The notes under the pieces: generated by a model
What the model was told of the DNA's origin: nothing
The model's database searches: none
Seen by the model: only the letters and a program-made list of their open reading frames with translations
Assembly (NCBI GenBank): GCA_024752435.1
Contig: CP103021.1
Location: 1,674,001 to 1,738,000 of the forward strand
Length of the DNA stretch: 64,000 nt
Reading direction: 5' to 3'
Source: Allantophomopsis cytisporea
Taxonomy: Eukaryota > Ascomycota > Leotiomycetes > Phacidiales > Phacidiaceae
Translations under genes and position numbers: made by a program
In this document: in pieces, positions 38,293 through 49,704 of the stretch
Position numbering within the stretch: position 1 is the first letter of the stretch
Layout of the letters: each line of letters starts with the position of its first letter

Positions 38293-38970
38293 TCAAGGTA
38301 TTGCCCATCTCACAGTCTTCTTGCCCGGGCTCTTTGGGCTCTTGGGTGGCTCCTGTACCACTTCTTCAGCTTTCTCCTTCTCTTCTTGACTTCCACCACT
38401 CTCATGACCCTCAGGAATCGACCAAACATCAGGGCTAGGTTCCTTCCAACTTCTTGGTCTCCTCGCACTCAAACTTCTCGTACCCCTTGTCTTTCCCAGT
38501 CCACTAGGCGCCAGTCTGACTTTACCTCTTCCCCGCCTCGGCGTTTCTTTAGCAACTCTTTTCCCTACAGAGGCTGGTTCTTTCTCCTTCTGTACTGATT
38601 GTGATGAAGATGAAAGACCCGGTGCTCTGATCTGATTTGCGCTGAATTCTCGCAAGGTCATTGGAACTGCTACTCTTACTTGTGATTCGAAGTCTTCAGG
38701 TGATGAGTCAGTAGAGGAGTCAAGACCTGCACTCTCACGTTGCAGAGAGGAGGGAGACACGGAGCGTATGATGGGTTTGGGAGTATCAGATTCAATCCCT
38801 GCTGAGAGATCTTCCATGTCGTCGTCCACATCTTCGGGTGTAGTGAGGAAGTATGCAAAGGGATTCTCATCTATCATTTCGATATCATTGTTACCAGAGC
38901 TACTTGCTGATCCAATGCGGAGTATAGTTGGAGGCCATGAATCCCTGCGGTGTAGCTGATTGAAAGGCAT
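38293..38970 (-). CDS. Disordered hypothetical protein
   Basis: Uninterrupted ORF of 225 residues from ATG 38970. I do not recognise a family. The N-terminus (MPFNQLHRRDSWPPTILRIG) is followed by an acidic segment with NPFAYFLTTPEDVDDDMEDL, a Ser-rich stretch, an Arg/Gly/Lys-basic block (about 135-170), and a C-terminal Pro/Lys segment ending KKTVRWAIP. The ending resembles a short linear motif such as an RVxF-like (KTVRW) phosphatase-docking site, which is a speculative reading. Base composition is like that of neighbouring coding regions. It is probably nuclear given its basic blocks. Confidence 0.65.
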   Translation of the reverse strand: MPFNQLHRRDSWPPTILRIGSASSSGNNDIEMIDENPFAYFLTTPEDVDDDMEDLSAGIESDTPKPIIRSVSPSSLQRESAGLDSSTDSSPEDFESQVRVAVPMTLREFSANQIRAPGLSSSSQSVQKEKEPASVGKRVAKETPRRGRGKVRLAPSGLGKTRGTRSLSARRPRSWKEPSPDVWSIPEGHESGGSQEEKEKAEEVVQEPPKSPKSPGKKTVRWAIP

Positions 38971-41900
38971 TTTGATAAAGTGATTTTTCGAAATCCTTTT
39001 CAGCGTGTGTGGGGACCGACTCGTCGCCGGCCTGATACATATAGAAATTCAGATGGAAGTAACGACAGAATGATGACGGCGGTAAAAGGACAGGTAAGAA
39101 AGTAAGAAGGAAATAAGATGTGACGATGCGGGAAGAAGAAAGTAATATACTTTGATTTCTGGGCGGAGGCAACAGTCATATTCGACAGGCCTTGCATGCG
39201 CCTCGTTTGCCTCGTGATGGTTCACCCGCGTATAAGACAGCCACCACCAGATAGGCTCACCGTGGACTTCATCACATCGGGCGCAAACCAATAAATACCA
39301 TATCTCTTGAATCAGGATATTCAAAGACATCAATCGCGACAAAAAGAAATGCACTTCACTGTAACAAAGGTGAGTCTTTGACGCTCGCATAGAGAAAAAT
39401 GACCTGAGAGTACGAGAATGATGTATTGCCGCACAGGAACTACTCCATTAACATGCTTGCATATGCAGCAATTCTTTCGTAGATCGTGGGCGGCTATGAC
39501 ATTCCACAACCTCTACAGGCATATGACTATGTTGAATGACTATTCCTGCACGCTTTGCAGGGGATCGTTTGAGTCAGACAGCGATTCGACGTTTTAACTC
39601 GCTCATCTATATAGCTGAACGCCGCGTGGAGGTGTGAGAATGATTTGACGAGGTGGGTAGTACTACGTAGAGGAACGCAGGGGATTTCCACCTTAATAGT
39701 ACATAGGAAACCCACATTAGTCCCAAGATGTGAAAGGGCCTTCTATGCCTGATATTTGAGGGAAAAGTTAAACTGCGATCGATCTAGCACCGGCAACCTC
39801 CGATCGTGACAAAAGCTATTAACTTGGTATATAATTCTAGAATGGTACTTATGTAGACTATAGCACTGTGTAGCACGAAGAACGGTACTGAAATAATACC
39901 AATATTAGCTACAAGTTCTAACTATGGTATATATTACCAATAACTTATATTAGGTTTATACCCTCTCTAATACATTAAGGATATAAGTTCTCATGAGATG
40001 ACTGTAATTGAAAAGTAATCCAGTAATAAGTTACGTTTTAAAACACTTGTCAAATTTTAAGCCTTTCTTCAGGCGATAATGGCAGGTACATGGGTAGTCG
40101 GGCTAGCTTCCAGACTAAGAAAATAACACTTTAAATATAATCTATCTAAATTACTTGACAATTTAAAGTATTACCTCTCTTTCCAACAGCATATACTTTG
40201 ATTTTGAGGCGAGTCGGAGTCCAATGTAGACACGTAGTTAAGCTTTTTTTGTTATATGGCTTCATTTGACTGGAGGTTGAGCAGGTGAAGGTTTTATCAG
40301 CCTATGGCTTCACCATGTTATTTGCAAGGTAAATTATTCGAACTTTTTTTCACCCAGCCCAAGCTTTCCTGTCAGATCAAGCCTCTGTCATTTGTATGAT
40401 AGTTTCCTGCTCTATCCAAGCTCTGCTACCAGGTCTTCAACCAAACTTACTACTTATAAGATGACTGGTTTGCAAGTGGATAACATCTTCCATCAAAATA
40501 TCAGACTGGCCATTACAGTCCCTGATACCATCAGCACCAATAAAAAGGATTAGAATTGATACTACATCACTGCAATTACCTAGAAAAAAGGTGAAGGTCC
40601 CATTGCTTTGAAATGCTTAAATTTGCTCGAGTTTTTGGAAAGTTTACAGTCTATCAAATTTGTTTGGGGGGTTTTTATGCTTAGTGATAATTGTATTATC
40701 AGACATCTGCAAGCTTGTTTCACACAAATAGTTAGGGATATTGAAGTCGAGTATTTAACTTCTGAATAGAGGTATTCTGCAGCATCATAAGAAGTTTATA
40801 AGTTACAACCTCACTTGGTTTGCGGCGGGAAAAAGCAACCTTGGCATGCTCTGTTTGTTGGCGTGTGCTCATTTCTTCATACTTAGATATATATGCAGTT
40901 GGAATATTAATAAAGGTGTCGCGCTCTCAAGTCTTTCACACACGGTTATCAGACTGGCATGACAGAAACGCGGAGCTCGTGTAAAGCTCCCCAAGTAGAA
41001 AAATAGAACAACGCCACAGTATGATTAGACTGGGATATAAAGTGCTTAGTATCACCGAAAGAAACCTCATCTATCAAGTTTATATGTAGTGTATATTATA
41101 CTATGTTGTAAAACCCCTCAAATAAAGCCTCAAAGGCCTGCTACTAAAAAGACTCCTCTAAGAAATGACAGGTGGCAGAAGGTGACTCGAAAGGGCTAGC
41201 ACCATTATTCATTACCAGAAACAGAAGTAGCTACATGAACGGATGAGGTTATGAACAAAGACGGTGGATATAAGCTCAAAAGGAATTGATTGGCCTATAC
41301 TTTAGAGCACAAAATATTTCTACCTATAAACATCATAGATATTCTCTGGTTACCACATATGCGGTTGACATAGAAGTTGATATTTACTATATCGTGAGTG
41401 TCCTAAACTTGCCCGCACGATAATATTCACAGACAACCAGAGTATGCCTCAGGATTCTTGAAAGTTGTACACAGCATCTCAAGAGATCAGTAATGATCAG
41501 TGTGAAGTTTCAAGAATTTTGAAAATACTTTTCTATAGAGATTGATTACTGAAAATTTTGTGTGTCCCAACTTCTATGTCAACCTCGTGTCACATACGTA
41601 ACTCGTATTATTGTCGGCTTCCAGCTGAAAAATTAAACCGCTAGCACATTTATAGACTTCAAATGTTGATGAGAAGGACTTAGCACCCAAGCTACGATCT
41701 GACGGGAATGTAAGAGGCAAATGAAGATCGAATCTGAACTTCTTTGCATCCTTGTACTTATGCTCCCTCTGACTCAAAATACTACGTATTACTTTGGAGT
41801 TTGAATACAGAGGACAGGCCTTTAGAACTCAATAATACATAACGCAACAAAACTACAACAGTTGCTTTCGATTTGATGTATAGGTGATTCTATCGTCGCG

Positions 41901-42215
41901 GTCGATCTGTCGTCGAAATATACAGTAGAATCCTTCACTCTGGCATGTGCATCATTGAACTACCCTAGACTAACGAAACTCAAAGCTTAAGTTCAACCGC
42001 TTGCGTCCTTCCCACACTTCCAGAAGCTGCGGTACGATATAGTAACTTATGTGCTAAAAATCGATACGCCACAATTGAAGTAGAGCTGGCCTTCACATAT
42101 GAACTTACTAGTACTACTCATTCAAATACACATTAAGTAACCTCTGATTCACAGATTTGTTGACCGACATCCTTACGCATTTCTACCAGCACGATTGAGT
42201 CTTTTCACTCATGAC
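38971..42215. other. 3.2 kb gene-free spacer
   Basis: Largest spacer in the second half. It is A+T-rich in parts (39830-40180) and without any ORF of supportable content on either strand. Eye inspection found no terminal repeats, tandem arrays or transposase-like coding. It may include old transposon relics. Confidence 0.5.
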
Positions 42216-43511
42216 ATGACTTTGGACCTTGGAAAGGCTGGCAAGCCAATGCTCCGTGAAGCATGTATACTTTATAGTCTTGCAATTATCGCTGTTTTGT
42301 TACGACTGTAAGTTACCCCAGGTTGCCATTCAATGACTGAATCGATCATTGACGTCACAGATGGGGCGTTGTTCGAAGGTATGGATGGAAAGGATTTCGT
42401 ACAGAAGAGTATCTGGTTTTGCTTGCGACGGTAAGTGAATTTTCAATCCACAGTTGCAGTGCTGATTGGCGTGAACAGGTATCCTATAGCTTCTTCATAT
42501 TTGGTACACTTACCGTTAATGTGTACATCGAGGATATGTCGAATTCGACATTAGCAGGATCTGTGGCGGTTGAAGACATGACGGCGTATGTCATGACAGC
42601 CAAATGGCTCTTGGTGGTGGAGATGGCGATGATTACAACACTGTATCTGGTTAAAGGCAGTATGCTGGCTATATATCGCCGATTGACGTTAGTACTTGCC
42701 TCTCTTAAGTTGTAACTTGTAACTTTCAGCTGACAAATTCAGAGTGGGCTTAGGGACACAATTGGTGATTAGTATTGTGGCATTATATATATTTAGTTGC
42801 TGGGTGGGCAACCTACTCGCTTTCTTCCTACTTACTTGTAAACCATTCCATAGGAATTGGGAAATCCCGAAACCAAACGGTTGGTATCCTACTCTGTGGC
42901 TTTTATAACCAACTAACACCTATAGCACGATGCGCAAGATGGACCCACTACTTGATATGTCAAGGCTTCTTAAACATTTCAAGCGATATAATCTTACTCG
43001 TGATTCCGATCTCACTGTTCCTCCGCACTAACTTCCCTATCCGCAAGAAAGTTATGCTGTGTAGTGTTTTTGGACTGAATGACATACTAGTGAGTTAACG
43101 CACTCCCCCGTTTGATAAGACTCATGTTAAGAAACAAATTTCTCACTCAAACCAATCAGATTATATGCGCTATTGTCAACAAAGCAATGTTGAATAAGCC
43201 CAATTGGGTCTATTTGAACATACTGGAGGCCAGCGTAGCTGTATGTCAATTCACATCCTCATTTGTATCCTACTTAGTGTAGTCGCTAATAACTGTGTTT
43301 CTAGATGTATGTTGGCAATGGTCCGGGACTAGTCGCACTTGCGCGTACATTCCGGCGCGGCTCAAAAACGCATACAGATGGTAACATGGATCCAACTGCA
43401 GGCTCGGATGGCAGGTCAGAATCAACGCAGAATCCAAGCATTAAGACGCACTCGGGCCGTGGGCAGCAAACGAGATTGGAAGAATGGCCTTCATCTGATG
43501 AAGAGGTGTGA
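42216..43511 (+). CDS. Rhodopsin-like (Pth11/SAT4-type) fungal integral membrane protein
   Basis: Seven-exon gene: 42216-42307, 42361-42430, 42479-42687, 42743-42879, 42926-43089, 43160-43240, 43305-43511; introns of 46-70 bases, all joined in frame; 319 residues. Features of the fungal rhodopsin-domain family: WGVVRRYGWKGFRTEEYLVLLAT after helix 1, TAKWLLVVEMAMITTLYLVKGSMLAIYRRL, VGNLLAFFLLTCKPFHRNW, the SSDIILLVIPISLFL helix, and a hydrophilic C-tail. Six or seven hydrophobic helices are visible. Family members are plasma-membrane proteins, some acting as host-surface sensors (Pth11-related). The lumenal loops look shorter than usual: the chain lacks a long N-terminal helix and is 30-60 residues shorter than many relatives, so an additional 5' exon is possible. 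Ligand is unknown. Confidence 0.82.
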
Positions 43512-44237
43512 GACGCCTAATGGTCATAGAAGATAATCCAAGGGATATCTGATGACAATATGGCCGACATCGCTTTTGGACTGACACGAAGATGAGATCA
43601 TCTCTCCAGCAAGATCGATGCGCGCTTTGAGTTGCTTGCCTAGGTTCATACAACCGGTGGAAGTAGTGATGTAAGGCTCTGACAGACATGCTTACACCGC
43701 AACCTCTACCATGAGCGTTGATATTGGCCTCTTTATCGAGTAACAGCCTGGCGCTGTGAGGATTACAACCTCATTGCGTGCGCTCAACGATATATTAAAG
43801 AGCCTCTTTTGTTAGCACTGGAATGTAGTGTGACCCAGAATAGATACTGCGTAACAAGCTAAACACTTTCACAACGTGCTACCACACTCAAAGCTTACAT
43901 AGACCGAGCAATACTACGAAACTGATTAATACCGATACTATATTTCAATAGTATGAATTTATAAGTGTGCCCTCATAGCGTTAAGAGTGAAATGACCCCA
44001 TGATTGCTAATGTGGTTGCGCGACACGATTCGTATCTCCACGTACCAAGCTTATCTCGTTGGTCGTTGATACTTACAACGTTCGCTATTTATAGTAGTAA
44101 CCGGGACTTTCCGCCATATTGTAGCTACTCGTACTTACGTAGTACGTCGCATCAAGTGACAACCCCACATTCCATCACCAACCTCATTCCATTCACATGA
44201 CTTCAATCGTCAGAAGCCTTTCATACTGACACCTTGC
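43512..44237. other. Intergenic spacer
   Basis: 726 bases, no gene seen. The segment at 43503-43530 weakly resembles the 3' flank of dispersed-repeat copy B. Confidence 0.5.
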
Positions 44238-45134
44238 ATGATTGGTTTTAAATCTGTCAAATCATATGATAACACCTTCAATATGAAAGCCTCCAATGAA
44301 TCTCTTCCTATACGCATCTACACTCACAACATCCGATACTTCACACAAGCACCATTCAAGAATGAGAGACTCTGGCCCGAACGTCGTCCCGGTCTTTGTT
44401 CATCCCTCCTTTTTCATACCCGCCACGTTCCTCAAACCTTCATCTGCCTGCAAGAAGTTCTTCATTCTCAGCTCCTTGATATCCATTGCTCTCTAAAAGA
44501 AAGCTCTATATCGTGGTCATACATTGGAGTTGGTCGAGACGATGGTCACGAAGCCGGCGAATACTCGCCAATTTTCTACGATGCAGATGTCTGGGAATTG
44601 AAAGGATGGGAAACGGTATGGCTCAGCCCAACACCCAACAAGCCCGGTAAAGGATGGGATGCCAGCAGTATTCGCATTTTGACGATTGGGAAATTTATGC
44701 ATCGGGAATCGAAATTGCCTATTGTCATTATGAATACGCATCTTGATGATCAGGGCAGTAAGGCCAGGTTGGAGAGTGCCAAGATCATCTTGAAAAAAAT
44801 TGACGAGCTTCCGGGAAATGAAGGATCGGTTTTGCTTGCTGGGGATTTCAATAGTGAAGTTGGGCAGGAAGCATATGATACTATGACCGAAAAAGGGTCT
44901 GGAATGACTGATGCCAGATCGATAGTCAGGGATGATCTCAGATATGGTCATGAGAATACTTTCTCAGGCTTTAGTAGTAAGGATGGGAGCTTGAAAAGGA
45001 TTGATTTTATTTTTATCAAGGATGGGACTACGGCTGTGAAAGAGTATGGCGTATTGGAAAATAAGTTTGATGACGGGATTATTGTATCGGATCATAGGGC
45101 CGTGGTTGTTGATGCAGATGTTACTATATCATAA
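44238..45134 (+). CDS. Endonuclease/exonuclease/phosphatase (EEP) superfamily enzyme
   Basis: Intronless, 298 residues from ATG 44238; an internal ATG at 44283 (MKASNESLP) could be the real start, as homologous sequence begins at IRIYTHNIRYF. Metal-dependent phosphodiesterase fold with all signature parts: the Asn in THNIRYF, the catalytic Glu in CLQEV, GVGRDDG...GEYSPIFYD, the NTHLDD strand, LAGDFNS, KRIDFIFIK, and the terminal SDHRAV with the catalytic His. There is no signal peptide or membrane segment. The fungal clade with GRDDG and GEYSPIF blocks is usually annotated only as EEP-domain protein; the substrate may be a nucleic acid or a phosphoester, and I cannot decide. Confidence 0.92.
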   Translation: MIGFKSVKSYDNTFNMKASNESLPIRIYTHNIRYFTQAPFKNERLWPERRPGLCSSLLFHTRHVPQTFICLQEVLHSQLLDIHCSLKESSISWSYIGVGRDDGHEAGEYSPIFYDADVWELKGWETVWLSPTPNKPGKGWDASSIRILTIGKFMHRESKLPIVIMNTHLDDQGSKARLESAKIILKKIDELPGNEGSVLLAGDFNSEVGQEAYDTMTEKGSGMTDARSIVRDDLRYGHENTFSGFSSKDGSLKRIDFIFIKDGTTAVKEYGVLENKFDDGIIVSDHRAVVVDADVTIS

Positions 45135-45627
45135 GTCCCTGACTTTTCAGTTTATATAAAGCAACTTTGCTTTGTACTTCATAAGCGTTGGTGGCTGGAA
45201 GTGACGATATAGTTTTGACAGATGAAACATTGGAATCAACACCATCACCAAGACTCCATAACGATGGAATGAGCTATTCACAAGACAATGTTTCGCCAAT
45301 CTATCAATAGGTGATATGTTACTGCTGGTTGTCTTATCAAAATCCCACAAATGGTTGTATTCGATATATATCACCATATACTCAAAGAGATATTGATGGA
45401 GAAGTTCATAGGAGATGATTTGACCTTTCATCTTCACCAGAAAAATTGGCATGAAGTTGTTGGGATGACTAGCCACGCTTGCGTTTCCTCCAACCCAAGG
45501 GCAGACGTAATTGTTTTGGAGTTCCTGTGTCTGCGAGCATTGCCTAACACTTTAACGCAACTGTTCTCTGCTTCCAAACGGATCATTGGTTCCGGCAGGT
45601 TCGGAAGTACGCGCTTGATCATCTTGA
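45135..45627. other. Short intergenic spacer
   Basis: 493 bases between convergent genes. A minus-strand ORF at 45434-45640 overlaps the next gene's end and could be a second exon of it, but I found no convincing join. Confidence 0.4.
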
Positions 45628-46032
45628 TCATCCAGGACATACAATCGTGACATCTAGTTCACATATTGGTTGTCGTCCTGTAGAAGCAGTGTAAACACAT
45701 TGGCTGTCATTATTCAGCGCACGAGTGAATGCGTATCCACGTGAGCAAGCGATATAAGCCCCATCCAGCTCCTTCTTGCTCTTCTCCTTCTCGTTCTCCG
45801 TCACCGTATCCATCTTTGCCACATATATCTTTCCCATAGCACTATTACTGAAGAGTGGATATCCAGGGTAAAATAGCATGAAATCGGGGGGAAGCGCCCA
45901 TTTGCATCGCATCCACTCTTGAGGCGGTCTGCCTCCGTCTCTGTATGCCCGGGCGATGTCTTTATCAGTGACAAACTGACTACTTATATCATTCTCGTCC
46001 GCCAAGTCAAAGATAATAGCTCTTGATTGCAT
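45628..46032 (-). CDS. Hypothetical protein of unknown family
   Basis: ORF of 134 residues from ATG 46032 (MQSRAIIFDLADENDI). I do not recognise it. The chain is soluble, with WMRCKWALPPDFMLFYPGYPLF, a Lys/Glu-rich linker, and a Cys-containing part (AYIACSRGYAF, DSQCVYTA, QPICELD). A canonical GTATGT donor falls four codons before the stop (after DVTI), so the C-terminus may be encoded in a further exon downstream on the minus strand. It is adjacent to, and on the same strand as, the RNase T1-like gene. Coding status is probable, not proven. Confidence 0.5.
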   Translation of the reverse strand: MQSRAIIFDLADENDISSQFVTDKDIARAYRDGGRPPQEWMRCKWALPPDFMLFYPGYPLFSNSAMGKIYVAKMDTVTENEKEKSKKELDGAYIACSRGYAFTRALNNDSQCVYTASTGRQPICELDVTIVCPG

Positions 46033-46395
46033 AAAAGAAAATTGTAAACTATCGACAACTAGCTATGGAGAGCGGGTATGAGGGTGAAGGAGTCCTACGA
46101 TATTGTGGCTCCACAAGAAGGCGTCTTCCCGACAAAATATCTCGAACCTTGCCAAGGTGCTTTCTGTCTTTGAGAAAGACGTCACCCGATTAACAATCTT
46201 CAAATGACAATATCCGACTGCATGAAAGAGATTTATGAACTACCAGCAAGTACTTCTCGGGCCGTGCCTGAATGGGAAAGGGTTCACTGGCCATTGAGAC
46301 TCTCACAGAAAGAAATCGCCCAGAAGAAGGAAATATGAGCTGAATTTTTTGATATTTGGGTTCAGCAATTCGTAACACTGGAGTGAACTCTTGAA

Positions 46396-47026
46396 CTACA
46401 AGTCAATTCTGTCTAGCAACTCTCTGCCTGGGCCTGGCTCTTTGCCCCTTGAACCCTCAGCCAATTTCCTCTCATAAGTACCATTTCCATTTGTATTCAG
46501 AGTATCATCCTTGCACTCCGTGAAACCGTTCTTGGTTGCTCCATCATGAGTTAGAGTAGCACAGTACACAGCAGACTTATAGTCCGTAGCGATGCTGCCA
46601 ATTATCTGTGGAATATGAGATTCAGTACACACACACTAAATGAAACCGACAGATGTGTTATCAATGCCAGAATCGACAACGAAATCTATCTGCAATCGAG
46701 GAAAAAGGAAGAAAGCCATACCACTCTATCAGCCCCTGGGCTCTCTCCATCATATGTGCCGCTAGTAAGAATGGGAAATTCGAGATAAGGCTTCTTGGCA
46801 TGAGAGAATTGGAACTTCTCGTAGTCGTTGTAGACGTGGGGATATTTATCACGTCCGAGCGTCTTCTTCTCGGAGGCGAGTTGGAGGGCCTCTGTGCAAG
46901 CTGTATTGATGGCAGACTTGTCGTAAGTAGTCTTGTTCGCGCAGTTGCAGCCAGAAGGTTCATAGTCTGTATCAGAGTTAGAATAACTCAGACAATGCCC
47001 GGTGAGTGCGTACAGATGGTCGCCAT
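46396..47026 (-). CDS. Guanyl-specific ribonuclease, RNase T1/N1/F1 family, apparently without signal peptide
   Basis: Cleaves RNA 3' of guanosine. Exons 47026-47014 (13 bases), 46966-46722 and 46605-46396; introns 47 and 116 bases; 155 residues. All catalytic residues of RNase T1 are present in order: the His in YPHVYN (T1 His40), Glu in LEFPIL (Glu58), Arg in SPGADRV (Arg77), and His in LTHDGATKNGF (His92). Cysteines in GCNCANK, INTAC, VYCA and FTECKDD fit the family disulfides. The C-terminus is extended by about 35 residues ending in a charged Gly/Glu/Arg tail. The 13-base first exon (ATG GCG ACC ATC T) joins through a CTAAC-containing intron to a Tyr-Tyr-Glu-Pro start, leaving no room for a signal peptide. 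An upstream hydrophobic stretch cannot be joined in frame. The 5' end is the least certain part. Confidence 0.85.
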
Positions 47027-48363
47027 TTTGATGAAATTGTGTAGATTCCTTTTCTGGATCGAAGAGAGACGGAGCATGAATAAATTATGAGAATAAGAAA
47101 GAGAACAGGGTCTGGATACATACACACACACATATATATGTATAGATAGATAAGAAAACGACCTACATGAAACAAGAGATTTACCGCTGTATGTACTTAT
47201 CGTATTGACGTATGCTGTCGCGTCCTACGTAACCACTTTACGTCGTCACCGCACAAACCAGTTCCTGCACATTCAGTCTCGCAAGTCTGTGTTGTGACAG
47301 CCTGGAGTCATGCCGAGTGGATGACAAGGTAGGCCGTGGTGGAGTGTTAAGCTTTTCGGGGCGTACCCGTGGCGCCGTTGTGGAGAGGAGCGGGCACAGG
47401 TACAAGGGCAATTGAGCGTGGGCAAACGAATAAATGCCCAGGTGAGAGGCACGTTGGAGATGTAGAATAATCTAGTCGCTCATGCGCATTTTCTGTACGA
47501 AGTGCAAAGTGAACGTGATTATTGATCGGCGGAAGCATGATCATAACCTGGATTTTTGTGCTTGGTATGGTTATACAGATAGATATCTGTCGAGACATTT
47601 CGTCTCCGACATCTCGCTGGGTTTACTTACCTCGTAATCTTTGGAACATGACCTCCGTGCACCAGCATAAGCATTCACCAAGGCGTTGGGATGGAGATGG
47701 TCCCAAATACTATCGCCGAGAATGCGGAATCAAGATTTCTCAGATGGAATAAAACCATAACAGGGAGCAGTGTCGGATTATTTAGTCGCCTTGAAAGAAA
47801 GGATGAAAAACCCAGGCGGAGGATGAAGCTGCAGAAGTACGTAGACTATTCTCGGGGATCGTCATGGATATACCTATAGGATGAAATTCCATCTTCGAGC
47901 CATTAAATACACATGATTTGGAACGATGGAATGCAACCAAGCATCTTAATAAGAAAGGCATTGAACAGATTTTGACCTCGGCTTTCAATCGCTATGGTTT
48001 TTGAATCTCGTCTACATCGAACTGATTCCGAGAGTTTGTCAGGATCATCACAGCATTCATGCCTGAGCTCGGTGCTCAGAAAGAACTCAAGTCTATGTGT
48101 CGGCATTGGCTCATTCGAAGTAGATATATGCGCGATGATTATTCAGAGTTGGAAATATGAAGTTGTTGGTATTTGATTAATAATGTCAGAATTATCCCAA
48201 TTGCTGACGTGAATTACGTGATCTCTAGGTACAGACGGCTGAGTAACACAAAAATATATTCATATCCCTGAGTATCAAAATCGTGTGAAATGAATATAAA
48301 TAAGTCAGTATTGTCGTAAAACTTGTATCGCATGTTCTCAGTGTTACGGATCAAAGATCATTG
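47027..48363. other. 1.3 kb spacer between divergent genes
   Basis: Includes a CA/TA-type simple repeat at 47119-47150. The ORFs in 47347-48176 have no recognisable features. Promoters of the RNase and MRJP-like genes must lie here. Confidence 0.5.
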
Positions 48364-49704
48364 ATGGAGTCCAAATCGATTGCCGCCGTTCTCGGCATAT
48401 ACCCGTTACTTGCACAGACGCAGAACATCATTTCAGACCCAGGAGTCTTTGGACCACCTGTTGAGATTGTACATCTTTATTATGATGAATGGCCTACTGG
48501 TATTGCTGTAGCAGCAGATGGACGGAAATTCTCTAATTATCCACCGGGACTGGATCCCAATGATCAAAACTATACCATAGCGGAACTCACATCGAACAAT
48601 ACTGAGACTCCATATCCAAGTGCGGAGATTAATAGGTAGAGACGCTCAGAGAACCCTTATGAAGTTTGCAGAGTTCCGTTTCTAACACAAAGTGTATAAA
48701 TCAATAGTCCACCCGGTGGGAGGATAAATTACACCACAACTCCGCCTACAGGTGCAAATTATCAGGACTATCTCATTGGCGCGCAATCCGTAGTTGCCGA
48801 TCCAGCAAACAGACTTTGGATTCTAGATACAGGACGTGCAGCTCTTCCAGATGGAACCTTGGTAGAAGCATCGTATGGCGGCCCCAAACTCATTGGTATC
48901 AACTTGAGCAACGACACCATCTTCACAACTATTGTATTTTCTCCAACAGCTGCCCCACCAGACTCCTACCTCAATGATGTCCGTTTCGACTTGAATCCTG
49001 ATCTCACCGAGTCAGGGCAAGGCGTGGCTTATATCACAGATAGCAGCCAAGAAGGTCGCAACGCCATTATAGTTGTTGATCTCGGCAGCAAGGAAGCTTG
49101 GAGACAACTTGAGAACAGCCCTGCTGTATCAGCAACCCAAGGGTTTGTGCCAACTATTTGGGGGGAAGCAGTGTACATCAACCCCCCTGGAGCGTCATTT
49201 GCAAACGTAAACTTTGGTGTTGATGGAATTGCGCTATCGGCTGATGGAAGCACACTTTATTTCTCAACTCTCAGTGGACGTCAGCTGTATTCTGTGCCAA
49301 CGGCGAACCTACGAGACCGTTCTGCGTTCGGAGTCATGAAAGCGAATGGAGCCGTGACGTACCTTGGAGAGAAGGGAGTTTCGGATGGACTGGAGTCAGA
49401 TAGTAATAACAACATCTATGTTGGCATTATTGAGGACAATTCTATTGGGATTTATCATCCTGATACCGGGATAGTGTCGGTATTTATACGTGATCCTAGG
49501 TTTAGCTGGACGGATACTATGTCTGTGGGCGCCGACGGATACCTTTACTTTACGGAGAGTCAGGTCTGGTTATCTCCCGCGTTTCATGGTGGTCTGGATA
49601 GGAGACAGAAACCTTATGTTCTTTTCCGCACAAAACTGCCAGGAAATGGCACGAAGATCACCCAGCAAGCTCCAAGTGGGCTGTATCGAACTGGATCTCG
49701 TTAA
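48364..49704 (+). CDS. Secreted major royal jelly/yellow-like protein (MRJP family)
   Basis: Six-bladed beta-propeller of the MRJP/yellow family, found in insects, bacteria and plant-associated ascomycetes. Exons 48364-48635 and 48708-49704 (72-base intron, AG/T codon split); 422 residues. The start is ATG 48364; a TTG-led frame one codon upstream is rejected. A signal peptide spans about residues 1-19. Family blocks: WPTGIAVAADGRKFSNYPPG, QSVVADPANRLWILDTGR, NDVRFDLN, YITDSS, VDGIALSADGSTLYFSTLSGRQLYSVP, GVSDGLESDSNNNIYVG, RDPRFSWTDTMSVGADGYLYFTESQ. Several N-glycosylation sequons occur. Fungal members have no settled function; binding of amines or lactonase-like activity has been proposed for the fold. 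Confidence 0.93.

Noticed and set aside
43489..43530. Third copy of the dispersed repeat (flank of copy B)
   Set aside because: Similarity is limited to about 23 of 30 bases with a gap and overlaps the end of a coding exon; too weak.
45434..45640. Minus ORF as second exon of the unknown gene at 45628-46032
   Set aside because: Could follow the GTATGT donor, but no acceptor gave a convincing in-frame join; left as a possibility only.
47050..47125. Hydrophobic upstream peptide as signal sequence of the RNase
   Set aside because: It reads in a different phase from the RNase at the only plausible donor, so it cannot be joined in frame.
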